DNA of 64,000 bases from Bacillaceae bacterium (GTDB lineage: Bacteria > Bacillota > Bacilli > Bacillales > Alkalibacillaceae), in NCBI GenBank assembly GCA_017656265.1, contig JACDOD010000011.1, positions 1 to 64,000 on the forward strand, written 5' to 3'. Under the pieces are notes generated by a model, which was given only the letters and a program-made list of their open reading frames with translations, searched no databases and was not told the origin of the DNA. Positions 44,851-53,951 of the stretch are shown one piece after another; within the stretch, counting starts at the first letter, position 1, and each line of letters begins with the position of its first letter. Made by a program: the position numbers and the translations under genes.

Positions 44851-45321
44851 ATGATCATAGAAAAGATCAGCCATAGAACTGCAGAAGGGGCAAAAAAGGT
44901 TATATTTGAAGGGTTTAGTGAATATTTTTCTGAAGTAAGAGAAGATTTAAATCCAGATCTGCATGACATTGTGAGCACATACTCCCGAAAGGGGCACATC
45001 TTTCTGGTTGGTCTGATTGATCAAAAGGTAGTATGCACCGGAGCCTTAACAAGGGAAGACGAACAGACTGGACGTATGGTGCGGTTGTCTGTTGCAAAAG
45101 CATACCGCAGGCAGGGCTTCGCCAAAAAAATGATTAAGGAATTAGAAAAACAAGCTTTCATCTTGGGGTATAACAAAATAGTTATTGAAACAACAAAAGG
45201 ATGGGAGAAACCTATTCGCCTATATCAGGATTTTGGTTACCAGATTGACTTTACCACCTCAGATCAGGTGCATTTTACAAAAAAACTGCCTGACTCTTAT
45301 CAAAAATTTTTCGACAAGTGA
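44851..45321 (+). CDS. GNAT acetyltransferase
   Basis: A 156-residue GNAT protein. The acetyl-CoA loop is VAKAYRRQGFAKKMIKELEK and the late motif is KPIRLYQDFGYQIDF. AAGGGAGGGAGAG precedes the ATG, directly after a palindromic repeat. A half copy of the same repeat supplies its final residues FDK and stop codon. It probably shares the ABC-F transcript. Substrate is unknown; a resistance role is possible by context only. Confidence 0.86.
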   Translation: MIIEKISHRTAEGAKKVIFEGFSEYFSEVREDLNPDLHDIVSTYSRKGHIFLVGLIDQKVVCTGALTREDEQTGRMVRLSVAKAYRRQGFAKKMIKELEKQAFILGYNKIVIETTKGWEKPIRLYQDFGYQIDFTTSDQVHFTKKLPDSYQKFFDK

Positions 45322-45329
45322 CAGGCACC
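45310..45329. repeat. Half-site of the palindromic repeat at the GNAT gene end
   Basis: TTCGACAAGTGACAGGCACC overlaps the last three codons and stop of the upstream gene. Confidence 0.85.
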
Positions 45330-45369
45330 ATCCCTTCATGTTAAAATGAAGCAAAATGAATATTAGCTT

Positions 45370-45472
45370 CTGCCACAAAGGGGAGCCGGGCAAGCCGGCT
45401 GAGAGTGAACGTTAAGCGTTCTGACCCTTTGAACCTGTAAGTTAGTACTTGCGTAGGGATTGTGGTGTGAAC
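45370..45472 (+). promoter_or_regulatory. TPP riboswitch (THI element)
   Basis: The conserved parts of a thiamine pyrophosphate aptamer are present in order: GGGGAGCCGGGCAAGCCGGC, CTGAGAGTGAACG, GACCCTTTGAACCTG and AGTTAGTACTTGCGTAGGGA. A terminator hairpin follows at 45505-45532. It should switch off thiT when thiamine pyrophosphate is plentiful. Confidence 0.95.
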
Positions 45473-45504
45473 TGCTTGAAAAAGAAAGAGAAATTAGAGT
45501 TTAG

Positions 45505-45532
45505 AGCAGGGCATCCTTACGCCCTGCTTTTT
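45505..45532 (+). terminator. Riboswitch-controlled terminator
   Basis: AGCAGGGC and GCCCTGCT form an 8-bp stem followed by TTTTT, between the TPP aptamer and thiT. Confidence 0.88.
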
Positions 45533-45565
45533 CTATGCCCTAATACAATAAAAGGAGGAACCATA

Positions 45566-46144
45566 ATGAGGAAGAGTAATATTTTATTCTTAGTTGAATG
45601 TGCCATTTTTGCTACCTTGGCACTGGTTTTAGATTTATTTTCAGGATTTCTGACATCCCGCTTCTGGCCACAGGGAGGATCTGTGTCGATCGCCATGCTA
45701 CCAATTTTCATCATCGCTTTTCGCTGGGGATTAAAAGGCGGCTTGTTTTCAGGCTTTCTGTTCGGCCTTTTGCAGGTAGTAACAGGAATGGCCTGGATTG
45801 CCACTCCAATTCAAGGGTTTATTGACTACTTCCTGGCCTTTGCCCTGGTTGGATTTGCAGGAGTGTTTGCCCGTCAGGTACAGGATGGTTTACAGAAGGG
45901 CAGTGCGGGCAAATGGGTAAGCTTTGCCGTGGCTGGAATTATCCTCGGAGGATTTATGCGATTTCTTGCTCATTTTGTTTCAGGAATTGCGTTCTTCGGT
46001 GAATATGCACCAGAGGGGCAGCCGGTTGTCATCTATTCGCTGGTGTACAATGGAGGATATATGACTATGAGCACTATCATCTGCGCTATTGTGGCAGTAT
46101 TTGTACTGTCCGCCATTCCTAAAAAATATTTTGCGGTTGCGTAA
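45566..46144 (+). CDS. thiT: Energy-coupled thiamine transporter ThiT
   Basis: A 192-residue membrane protein with six hydrophobic segments, the S-component that binds thiamine and works with an ECF module encoded elsewhere. PQGGSVSIAMLPIFIIAFRW and the conserved Trp/Tyr-rich end (YSLVYNGGYM) fit the ThiT/YuaJ family. The TPP riboswitch directly upstream supports the assignment. AAAGGAGGAACCATA sets the ATG; the longer frame upstream runs through the riboswitch. Confidence 0.95.
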   Translation: MRKSNILFLVECAIFATLALVLDLFSGFLTSRFWPQGGSVSIAMLPIFIIAFRWGLKGGLFSGFLFGLLQVVTGMAWIATPIQGFIDYFLAFALVGFAGVFARQVQDGLQKGSAGKWVSFAVAGIILGGFMRFLAHFVSGIAFFGEYAPEGQPVVIYSLVYNGGYMTMSTIICAIVAVFVLSAIPKKYFAVA

Positions 46145-46241
46145 CGTAAACATTCCATTAAAATTTGGCTGCCATTCGCACAGCAATCATGAATTTTGAT
46201 AAACTAATATCAAAATAACGTCTAAAAAGGTGTTGAGACCT

Positions 46242-47000
46242 ATGATTAAATGCGTGGCACTGGATATGGATGGAACTTTGCTGCAGCCAAATTTAACGAT
46301 CAGCAAACAGGATCTGGAAGCTATTTGGGAGGCAAAAAACAAAGGTGTTGATGTGATCATCAACAGTGGCAGAAGCTATGCCTCCATTCATTTTTTTCTT
46401 GAGGTATATAACCTCCCGATTTCTGCAGTGTCATTAAATGGAGCCAATATTCATAATGAAGCAGGGACCAGAATTTATTCAAAAGGATTAAATGAAACAG
46501 AACTGAATGAATCCCTCAATGCTTTTTCAAATGCTGGATTCAGCATCATTAATTTACTGGGCGGTGCATTAAGACTCATTGAATCATCTGATTTTCCAGC
46601 CAATTTAACGAATAGTGGAATTGAAAGCTTTTCTCGTACATATCAGGATAAAATTTACAAAATTTCTGCGATGGGCCGCGATGAGGCATTAACCAATGCC
46701 GCATCAGCCCTTACCCGTTTTGAACTGGCACCGATGGACCGAAGCATCGAACTGACAGCACCCGGGACCAATAAAGGCACCGGTCTCATCAGATACTGTG
46801 AAACTAAAGGAATTGATCCGAAAGAAACCATGGTTATTGGGGATAATGGCAATGATATCAGCATGTTTCATAAAGCAGGACTCGCTGTAGCCATGGCTCA
46901 CGCAGATCAAGAAATCAAGAATCAGGCAGACACCGTGACGAAAACGAATACAGAACATGGCGTTGCCTATGCCATCAACAAATATGTTCTCCAAAAATAA
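46242..47000 (+). CDS. Cof-type HAD hydrolase
   Basis: A 252-residue HAD-superfamily phosphatase. Motif I is ALDMDGTLLQP, motif II is VIINSGRSYAS, and motif IV is MVIGDNGNDISMFHKAGLAV, with KGTGLIRYCETKGID before it. Cap type C2B. Members dephosphorylate sugar phosphates, nucleotides or cofactors; the substrate is unknown. The ATG at 46242 is preferred over a TTG four codons upstream that abuts AAAGGTG. Confidence 0.9.
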   Translation: MIKCVALDMDGTLLQPNLTISKQDLEAIWEAKNKGVDVIINSGRSYASIHFFLEVYNLPISAVSLNGANIHNEAGTRIYSKGLNETELNESLNAFSNAGFSIINLLGGALRLIESSDFPANLTNSGIESFSRTYQDKIYKISAMGRDEALTNAASALTRFELAPMDRSIELTAPGTNKGTGLIRYCETKGIDPKETMVIGDNGNDISMFHKAGLAVAMAHADQEIKNQADTVTKTNTEHGVAYAINKYVLQK

Positions 47001-47054
47001 AGAATCTGATTTTGCCGCAAAAAAAGCTTTCAATCACCGCCAAAAGGAGCGTTC

Positions 47055-47519
47055 ATGATGGAAATAATAATAAAACCCATGAATCAGCAGGATGCTGAAC
47101 TGATCGCTGAATGGGAGTATGAGGGGATTTATTCTTTTTATAATCCAAAAAAAGATAGAGAAGATCTTGAAGAACTGCTGTCACCGGAATCCCGGGAAAA
47201 TACCTATTTTTCTGCTTATAATGATAACGGAGAATTAATCGGCTTATTTGAATTCTGCCAGGACGGGGATGTCGTTGAAATTGGACTTGGGCTAAAACCG
47301 GAGCTGGCAGGCAGAGGGTATGGCCAATCATTTATCGATCAGGGATTGCAGTTTGCCAGAAAGACATTTAATCCCCGGAGTTTTCAGCTGTCCGTTGCTC
47401 TGTTTAATAAAAGAGCGATTAAAGTATATGAACGTATTGGATTTGAACCTCAAGAAGCATTCCATCATGAGACAAATGGAGGGGTGCATGAATTTTTGCG
47501 AATGGTGAAAAAAGCATAG
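47055..47519 (+). CDS. GNAT acetyltransferase (RimI-like)
   Basis: A 154-residue GNAT. The acetyl-CoA loop is LKPELAGRGYGQSFIDQGL and the late motif is NKRAIKVYERIGFEPQEAF. GGAG lies 5-8 bases from two adjacent ATGs. Similar proteins are annotated as ribosomal-protein or small-molecule acetyltransferases. It lies 54 bp after the HAD gene and may be co-transcribed. Confidence 0.87.
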   Translation: MMEIIIKPMNQQDAELIAEWEYEGIYSFYNPKKDREDLEELLSPESRENTYFSAYNDNGELIGLFEFCQDGDVVEIGLGLKPELAGRGYGQSFIDQGLQFARKTFNPRSFQLSVALFNKRAIKVYERIGFEPQEAFHHETNGGVHEFLRMVKKA

Positions 47520-47639
47520 AAATGAAGCCGTGTAAAGCTTATCGATAGTTTTTGATTTTTGATCTGGAACATCAGAACAAATGATTAATATTGTGGTAAA
47601 AAAAGAGGATGCAAAAACCGGAAAAGGTAAAAAAAGTAA

Positions 47640-48463
47640 GGTTAGTATATCCTATTTAAAAGCGGAAGGATCATGAAAACAACTGCGTAGCGTATTCATA
47701 CAACTGTGAGGGAGAATTCTACAACTGCGTAGTGTTTTCTTACAACTGTGAGGGGGAATTCTACAACTGCGTAGCGTATTCTTACAACTGAGAAGGAGAA
47801 TTTTACAACTGCGTAGTTTTTGACTCTGAAAGATAAAAAAGCATAACATTTGAGCCTATTTCAATTGAGAGAAGGGTTGTCCAGCTTCAGCGCCCAGCCC
47901 CTCGAGTTGCTTCGGCCCCCTTCGGATCAGGCAGTCTCCTAGGTGGCCCTTCAGCAGTAATTGTGGCTAAGCGGGGCGCCTTCCGCTTTTTTGTATTGTC
48001 CAGCTTCAGCGCCCAGCCCCTCGAGCTGCTTCAGCCCCCTGCGGTACAGGCAGCCTCCTCGGTGGGTCCTCCAGCAGTAATCGGGGCTAAGCGGGCGCCT
48101 CCGCTTTTCTGTATTGTCCAGCTTCAGCGCCCAGCCCCTCGAGTTGCTTCGGCCCCCTGCGGCTCAGGCAGTCTCCTAGGTGGGTCCTCCAGCAGTAATC
48201 TGGGCTAAGAGGGGCGCTTCCGCTTTTCTTTTTAACATGCTTCGCTTTCCGCGGACACGGCCTAAGGATTCATCAGGCAGGTCATTCATCTCTCTTTAGG
48301 AATTTTCGGCATGTGCTGTTCCTGCGACGTTCAGGACGTTCTAGTGTCGACGTTGGTCACAGAACGTGGCCGGTTTTAGTCGGTCAGGAACCTCGCATGT
48401 TAATTGCGTAATTTTTTTCTTTAGGCAGTTTTGTTTAACTGTTCATTACTTTTTGTCCCAGTC
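47640..48463. repeat. Composite repeat C: 21-bp array, three GC-rich units, MITE-like tail
   Basis: An entry block (CCTATTTAAAAGCGGAAGGA) leads into a 21-bp tandem array of seven units starting ACAACTG (47679-47825). A constant exit block follows (TGACTCTGAAAGATAA). Three GC-rich units of about 118 bp start at 47876, 47996 and 48114; each runs from TTGTCCAGCTTCAGCGCCCA to CGCTTCCGCTTTT-like ends and could fold on itself. The tail repeats the conserved MITE-like block and ends TTTTGTCCCAGTC (48451-48463). The matching left end is absent. No gene is seen in this 950-bp interval. Confidence 0.85.
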
Positions 48464-48473
48464 TCTTTTAGCA

Positions 48474-50693
48474 TCATTTATCATCGCATTTCCAGGGGTA
48501 ATGAATGGTCCAGTCCTTCTTTTTGTCCCACCCTTTTTTCTTATTCCATCCTTTACCTTTGCCTTTCCATACATACTTTTCATGTTTTTTTATGAGCTTT
48601 TCCAGTTCACGAACGATTTTTTCAAACTCTTTATCGGCTTTCCCCCGGTCCATCTTCCACAGTGATTTCATGATGTGGTGAACAGTTGACTGAATATGCT
48701 GCTTTGTATTTCCATTTGTATGGATAAATTCACTTAGCTGTTCTTCCAGTAAATCAGCCAATTCATCCTGATCTAATTCCTTATAAAGTTCAACTATACG
48801 TTCGGCTACTTCTTCCAGACTCTCTTCACCTTCCAGATATTCCTCAAACAAATCTTCCTCCAGGTCTGAACGATCATCGTCATCTTTATCTTTGACAACA
48901 TCCTGACCAAATCGTGGCATTACTTTATATCTGCCATCATCATAAATGACAATGCCAGTGATCTGATCATAGGATTCTCCCTTTTCCACCAGGTGATCAG
49001 GAGAGAAGATCATAAAGATTCCTTCATCATCTCTTGCGTTAAAATCATCCCCTGCACGATACCAGACATGCACATCTTCCAGTTGAACAAGACGGCTTTC
49101 TGTTTTTTCTCCAATCTGAGAGGAATCTATTTCAGCCGGTTTCACTTCAACTGAGTCATGATCGGTAATGTCTGCATCATAAGCATCCACTATGAGCAAT
49201 CCCTCTCTGTCTCTGACATAACCTTTCACTTGAATTTCATCACCAATATTAGCGTCAATATCATCCGTGTCAACGGCAATTCCTGCGGCATGATCTTCAA
49301 TAAAATAACGGGTATCGTCTTCTAATTCGATCATTCCTGTGACAACGCCGGTAACCGTTACCCTGGTGCCCGGTTTCGCACTGCGGGCGTTCTTAATGGT
49401 AGAATCGTGTTGAAATGCAGGGGTATAGCCTGCTTTTAGGGCATCTTCTTCAGTCCAGAAAAAGATACGCCTATCAACCGGTACATCCTTCCAGTCATCC
49501 GGGCGAACGTATTTTTTGGTGGAATAGTTGCCCACAAATTTGGTTAAATCGTCACCTGACTCCCGTGCTCTGAATTCAAATGGAAGCTCATGTAATGGGA
49601 GACTGTCATTCCATATGCCACGATCTTCATCATAGGCTTCATCGAGTGCATCCTGGAATGTGTGAAACGTTTCTTCACTGTCAATTGGGTGAATAAAGTA
49701 AGTGACGGCAAACCCGTACCGGACCAGGGTTATGTTTGTATTTAGGCCGCCATCTTCACGAATCACCTGTGCCAGTAATCGTCCATAATGGTCAGTCGGT
49801 TCTGCTCCAACTTTTAAAATAATCTCATCACCAGGCTGAAGCAGTGACTGCAAGAAGTCCTCTGCTTTTTCTCCGTAATATTTTTGAGAATGGTCTGGGT
49901 TAGTGTCAACTAAATCCAGGTCATAGGAATCCAGATGATAGGTTTCAGGTGTGTCAATATGGACAAGACGCACCGTGTCTGTTCCTAAAACGTTTTCTTT
50001 CAGACGAATCGTATCCCCGTCAATAATCTTTTCGACCGTTGCATGGAATTCTCTCAGTTGAATGGGGTCGTGTGTTCCTAAATAGTTGAACGTATCCTGA
50101 GGAAGTGCAATCCACTGTTCAGATGGATCAAACGAGTCATATAGATTACGGTCCCCTGCAGTAATGGCCTGTTTTCGGATGAGCGTAGCATTTCTGGTGC
50201 TGACATGGTCTTGATTCCAGCTGGCTCCAGGGTCCTCTCCAACTTCTCCAATGGAATCAATGACAGACCCATGTCGAGTGCTCACATTATAATTTTTAAA
50301 CAGGACTACCGCATCATCACCGTTAAAGAACAGCGAGTCATCCGTTTGATCCGCAATCTTTATGAGGTCTTCATCAGCTTCTGAATGGACCAATACATAA
50401 ATTTCACCACTGTCGAGGGTACCTTTTAACGGAATGGCATTGACATATTTACCATCGTCAGGATTTTGTGATGCCCCATTGTTAAAATGTACGACACTGT
50501 AGTCGGACAGGTCGACCTCTTCATCGGTTGGGTTATAGATTTCCAGTGCTTTATTGTAGCCGCTGCCTTCAATATATTCAGAGAAAATGAGAGAATCATT
50601 GTGGTTGGCCTTTACAGATATAGGAAATGTGATAACAAGCAGCATACCTAGCAGCACAGCAATGGGCAATGGGACATTTCTGAAAACATGCAT
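48474..50693 (-). CDS. Secreted multidomain nuclease (LTD, SNase, OB-like; YhcR-like)
   Basis: A 739-residue exported protein. A signal peptide (PIAVLLGMLLVITFPISVKA) is followed by a lamin-tail-like domain (about 30-200; IEGSGYNKALEIYNPTDEE), then a staphylococcal-nuclease domain (about 215-375) with IIDGDTIRLKE, RLVHIDTPETYH and DHYGRLLAQV containing catalytic Asp/Arg/Glu residues. An OB-fold region follows (TRVTVTGVVTGMIELEDDTR). The C-terminus has a Glu-rich helical stretch and a Lys/Trp/Gly-rich tail (GKGKGWNKKKGWDKKKDW). The layout recalls the Bacillus subtilis wall nuclease YhcR, but without a 5'-nucleotidase domain. No LPXTG sorting signal is present. Confidence 0.9.
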   Translation of the reverse strand: MHVFRNVPLPIAVLLGMLLVITFPISVKANHNDSLIFSEYIEGSGYNKALEIYNPTDEEVDLSDYSVVHFNNGASQNPDDGKYVNAIPLKGTLDSGEIYVLVHSEADEDLIKIADQTDDSLFFNGDDAVVLFKNYNVSTRHGSVIDSIGEVGEDPGASWNQDHVSTRNATLIRKQAITAGDRNLYDSFDPSEQWIALPQDTFNYLGTHDPIQLREFHATVEKIIDGDTIRLKENVLGTDTVRLVHIDTPETYHLDSYDLDLVDTNPDHSQKYYGEKAEDFLQSLLQPGDEIILKVGAEPTDHYGRLLAQVIREDGGLNTNITLVRYGFAVTYFIHPIDSEETFHTFQDALDEAYDEDRGIWNDSLPLHELPFEFRARESGDDLTKFVGNYSTKKYVRPDDWKDVPVDRRIFFWTEEDALKAGYTPAFQHDSTIKNARSAKPGTRVTVTGVVTGMIELEDDTRYFIEDHAAGIAVDTDDIDANIGDEIQVKGYVRDREGLLIVDAYDADITDHDSVEVKPAEIDSSQIGEKTESRLVQLEDVHVWYRAGDDFNARDDEGIFMIFSPDHLVEKGESYDQITGIVIYDDGRYKVMPRFGQDVVKDKDDDDRSDLEEDLFEEYLEGEESLEEVAERIVELYKELDQDELADLLEEQLSEFIHTNGNTKQHIQSTVHHIMKSLWKMDRGKADKEFEKIVRELEKLIKKHEKYVWKGKGKGWNKKKGWDKKKDWTIHYPWKCDDK

Positions 50694-51090
50694 AAAATCT
50701 CCTGCCTCCTTTACCTTATTTTTTGTTCAGAGTATATTGTATTGAGGAAAAACCTTCCATACAAATTTATCAAAAACCCCCATAAATGGAAGTGCCGCCC
50801 TCCTTTTGGATCAGTAAACAGGTATAAACTCCTGATCTTCCACTTTTCTTCAACAATTTTTTTGGGAAATATGCCTGCTCCATTTCATTCCCCGTCCTGA
50901 AAATGACCGCTTTCTACCAAAAATAAGTCAATAGTCTTAAAAATAATTTCTTTTAAAAGTTTTTAATCGTCTATCATCAGTTTGTGTGATCTTATCGTAA
51001 AAGCGTAAAAATGATATCAGGAAAAAAGAATGATGGAACACTGAAACATGTTATAATAGCTCTGTGAAACCATCAGATGGAGGAAAAAAC
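50694..51090. other. Intergenic region without recognised features
   Basis: About 400 AT-rich bases between divergent genes. It must hold the promoter of the nuclease gene and that of the small membrane protein gene. No repeat, RNA motif or supported small ORF was seen. Confidence 0.4.
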
Positions 51091-51417
51091 ATGGTACACA
51101 GTCCGCAACAGATCAAAAAGTGGCGAACATGGTTTCTGATGGAGACCATCGCCGAGAAAGGGTTTCGCTGGTTTTTTCGATTAAGCCTTCTGTTTTTAGG
51201 AAGTTTAATTGTCCTGGTTTTTTATATCGATTCCATTCGGGATGAGTCGGAGTCTGTTCTTTTATATGGGCTCCCTATAGCCCTGCTTGTGTATGCTTTA
51301 TTTATCATCCTGACATGGAGTATGGTCAAGCGGGCAGCTGTAAAATCGGCAGCAAATCGGGAGAAGCTTGGATTGTCTCTTCAAAAGTATAAAAGACTAA
51401 TTGATTTTCAGGATTAA
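51091..51417 (+). CDS. Small two-helix membrane protein of unknown function
   Basis: A 108-residue protein starting MVHSPQQIKKWRTWF. It has two membrane helices (LSLLFLGSLIVLVFYI and YGLPIALLVYALFIILTW) and basic, hydrophilic ends. No family is recognised. The start follows TGGAGG by 7 bases. It lies upstream of the cobalamin riboswitch, with which there is no evident link. Confidence 0.75.
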   Translation: MVHSPQQIKKWRTWFLMETIAEKGFRWFFRLSLLFLGSLIVLVFYIDSIRDESESVLLYGLPIALLVYALFIILTWSMVKRAAVKSAANREKLGLSLQKYKRLIDFQD

Positions 51418-51483
51418 AAATATTGACGGTTTTTGAAAATAGATTTATATTATGGTTAAGCTACAATTTTATATCGTCTCGCA

Positions 51484-51705
51484 AATCAGGTGTGACAGTT
51501 TCAGACTGTCACTTAAAAGGGAAGTCCGGTGAAAATCCGGCGCGGTCCCGCCACTGTAAATGGGAGCGACCTAAAAGATGCCACTGTCCATGAGGATGGG
51601 AAGGTTTTAGGGAGCAATGATCATGAGCCAGGAGACCTGCCTGATTGCAAGAGCTGATTTCCTTCGGGTCAAAGGAAAGGCTTCACGTCGTGTATGTGTG
51701 CTTTT
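51484..51705 (+). promoter_or_regulatory. Cobalamin (B12) riboswitch
   Basis: The aptamer core is recognised by GGGAAGTCCGGTGAAAATCC, GGCGCGGTCCCGCCACTGTA and the B12 box GAGCCAGGAGACCTGCCT. A hairpin with a T-run follows at 51719-51756. It should repress the downstream transporter when adenosylcobalamin is abundant. Confidence 0.95.
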
Positions 51706-51718
51706 TCAAAGGTTTTTC

Positions 51719-51756
51719 ATGCCTTGATTTCTGTGAAGGGAATCAAGGCATTTTTT
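51719..51756 (+). terminator. Riboswitch terminator of the btu operon
   Basis: ATGCCTTGATT and AATCAAGGCAT form a perfect 11-bp stem followed by TTTTT, between the B12 aptamer and the first transporter gene. Confidence 0.9.
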
Positions 51757-51840
51757 AATGTCTGCTTAATTCGGCGTATGATTTGATCCTGACCCGAAAA
51801 CATACTAGTTTTTAACAAGACACACAGGGAGGAACTAAGC

Positions 51841-52869
51841 ATGAAACAAATGAAGTGGCTATTCTTATCATTATTGATGCTGTTTTCACTAACAGGTCTT
51901 GCTGCATGCGGAGAGGAATCGTCATCTGATCAATCGGCAGATCAGGAGGATCAGCAGCAACAAGATACTGAACAGCAGGAACAGTCAGAAGGCAATAGTG
52001 AAAAAACGGAGCAAGAAGATACGGCTGATGATCTAGCTGCTGTATTTCCAATAACCGTTACGGATGCGACTGGCAAAGAAGTAACCATTGAAAGCCAGCC
52101 TGAGCGAATTGTCTCTGTTATGCCAAGCTCCACGGAAATTGCTTTCGCTCTAGGGTTAGGAGATAAAGTTGTCGGTGTTTCAGATTATGATAATTACCCG
52201 AAAGAAGTTTTGGAGCTTGAAAAGGTAGGCGGATTACAATTAAATTTTGAAAAGATTGTATCACTGGATCCTGATCTGGTGCTAGCCAATACAGGAAATG
52301 GGCAATCGATTGAAAAAATGAGAGATTTAGGCTTGAATGTACTGGTATTGGGTGCTCAGAGCCTGGAGGGGACTTTTGAAGATATACGGTTAACAGGCAA
52401 AGCGACGGGCACAGCAGAACAGGCAGAACAGGTAATTGAGAAAATGAAAGATGAACGGGATCAAGTGGCCGAGGTAGTGAGTGCCATCCCAGAAGATGAA
52501 CGAAAAACGGTCTGGATTGAAGTTGGCCAGGATCTATTTTCAGTAGGTAGCGGAACATTTATGAATGAACTGGTGGAACTTGCCGGCGGTAAAAATATTA
52601 TGGCTGATCAGGAAGGCTGGCCGCAGGTGAGTGAAGAAGAAGTCATCGAGAAAAACCCGGATGTTGTTCTCGTAACCTATGCCAAATTTGTTGAAGGAGA
52701 TTTAGTTGAAATCGTTAAGCAAAGACAAAACTGGAAAAATATCACCGCCATTCAGGAAAATCAAATTTATAGTTTAGATGGGGATATTGCAACCCGTCCA
52801 GGACCACGTATCACACAGGTGCTTCAAGAAATCGCAGAAAGCCTGTACCCAGAAAAATTTAATCAGTAA
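51841..52869 (+). CDS. btuF: Cobalamin ABC transporter, substrate-binding lipoprotein
   Basis: A 342-residue lipoprotein with the lipobox GLAAC, a Gln/Glu-rich linker (about 24-65), and a TroA/BtuF-type binding fold (IVSVMPSSTEIAFALGLGDK, VGGLQLNFEKIVSLDPDLVL, RPGPRITQVLQEIAESLYPE). The B12 riboswitch and following permease and ATPase genes point to corrinoids as ligand. GGGAGGAACTAAGC precedes the ATG. Confidence 0.92.
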   Translation: MKQMKWLFLSLLMLFSLTGLAACGEESSSDQSADQEDQQQQDTEQQEQSEGNSEKTEQEDTADDLAAVFPITVTDATGKEVTIESQPERIVSVMPSSTEIAFALGLGDKVVGVSDYDNYPKEVLELEKVGGLQLNFEKIVSLDPDLVLANTGNGQSIEKMRDLGLNVLVLGAQSLEGTFEDIRLTGKATGTAEQAEQVIEKMKDERDQVAEVVSAIPEDERKTVWIEVGQDLFSVGSGTFMNELVELAGGKNIMADQEGWPQVSEEEVIEKNPDVVLVTYAKFVEGDLVEIVKQRQNWKNITAIQENQIYSLDGDIATRPGPRITQVLQEIAESLYPEKFNQ

Positions 52870-52883
52870 CTGGAGTTGTTTCC

Positions 52884-53942
52884 ATGACCTCATCCCAGCA
52901 CAATCGGTGGTTAAAAAAATTAATAATATGGATTCCCTTTCTGATCGCTGTTCTGATTTTAGCCATTATGTTCAGTGTATCTGTCGGAAGTGCAGACCTG
53001 GATCTTAAGACAATCTGGTTTATACTCCTGTCAAAACTTCCTATTATTGGAGATGCTATTGAGCCTAACTGGACGGTTAATGATGAAACCATTGTCTGGA
53101 ATATCCGCATGCCGCGGATTATCCTGGCCGTGCTGGTAGGGGCCGCCCTTGCTGCGTCTGGGGTTGTTTATCAGGGTGTATTGCGGAACCCGCTTGCTGA
53201 CCCTTACATTCTGGGGGTCTCATCTGGTTCCGCCCTTGGAGCTTCTCTAGTCTTACTCTTTGGGATAGAACTCGTGATTCTGGGACAATGGACTCTTCCT
53301 GTAGTGGCTTTCCTGATGGGGCTAATCACTCTGGTGATCGTTTATTTTCTGGCAAAGGTGAACGGACGCCTGCAAATCGAAACATTAATTCTGTCAGGCG
53401 TCGTGGTTCAAGCTTTTGTTGGTGCAACCATTTCGCTTATACTTGCACTTTCTGAACAAAAGATGCAGACCATCATGTACTGGATTATGGGAAGTCTGGT
53501 CTTAACGGACTGGAGCTATAACAGGGTGGTATTTCCCTTTGTGATAATCGGAATCTTGATTATCCTGTTTATGATCAGGGAACTGAATATGCTTGTACTG
53601 GGGGAGGAAGCCGCCCAGCATACCGGAGTGAATGTCCAGAGGGTACGGCTTATTCTGTTAGTAGTTGCATCATTCGTAACAGGAGCAGCTGTTTCAGTAT
53701 CAGGGACCATTGGCTTCGTGGGGCTTATTGTCCCCCACATTGTTCGGCTCATGGTTGGTTCAGATCACCGCCTGATTTTTCCAATCTCCATTTTAGGAGG
53801 GGCCATTTTTCTGGTGGGTGCCGATACCATTGCAAGGACCATTCTTTCTCCCCGCGAACTGCCAATCGGAATCATAACCGCCTTTTTAGGTGCACCGTTT
53901 TTCGGTTATTTGTTAAGAAAACGGAAAACAGGCTATTTTTAG
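52884..53942 (+). CDS. btuC: Cobalamin ABC transporter, FecCD-type permease
   Basis: A 352-residue permease with about ten hydrophobic segments. Family motifs are MPRIILAVLVGAALAASGVV, NPLADPYILGVSSGSALGAS and GFVGLIVPHIVRLMVGSDHR. GGAG precedes the ATG, which lies 14 bp after the binding protein stop. It forms the membrane channel with the ATPase encoded next. Confidence 0.94.
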   Translation: MTSSQHNRWLKKLIIWIPFLIAVLILAIMFSVSVGSADLDLKTIWFILLSKLPIIGDAIEPNWTVNDETIVWNIRMPRIILAVLVGAALAASGVVYQGVLRNPLADPYILGVSSGSALGASLVLLFGIELVILGQWTLPVVAFLMGLITLVIVYFLAKVNGRLQIETLILSGVVVQAFVGATISLILALSEQKMQTIMYWIMGSLVLTDWSYNRVVFPFVIIGILIILFMIRELNMLVLGEEAAQHTGVNVQRVRLILLVVASFVTGAAVSVSGTIGFVGLIVPHIVRLMVGSDHRLIFPISILGGAIFLVGADTIARTILSPRELPIGIITAFLGAPFFGYLLRKRKTGYF

Positions 53943-53951
53943 GAGGATGAC

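Noticed and set aside
45449-45565. Longer N-terminus for ThiT
   Set aside because: The frame runs through the TPP riboswitch and its terminator; the ATG at 45566 has a strong binding site.
47679-47825. CRISPR array
   Set aside because: The 21-bp units are directly adjacent with no unique spacers, and no cas genes are present.
47963-48208. Plus-strand frame across GC-rich repeat units
   Set aside because: It is repeat-derived and repeats itself at the unit length; no gene signals.
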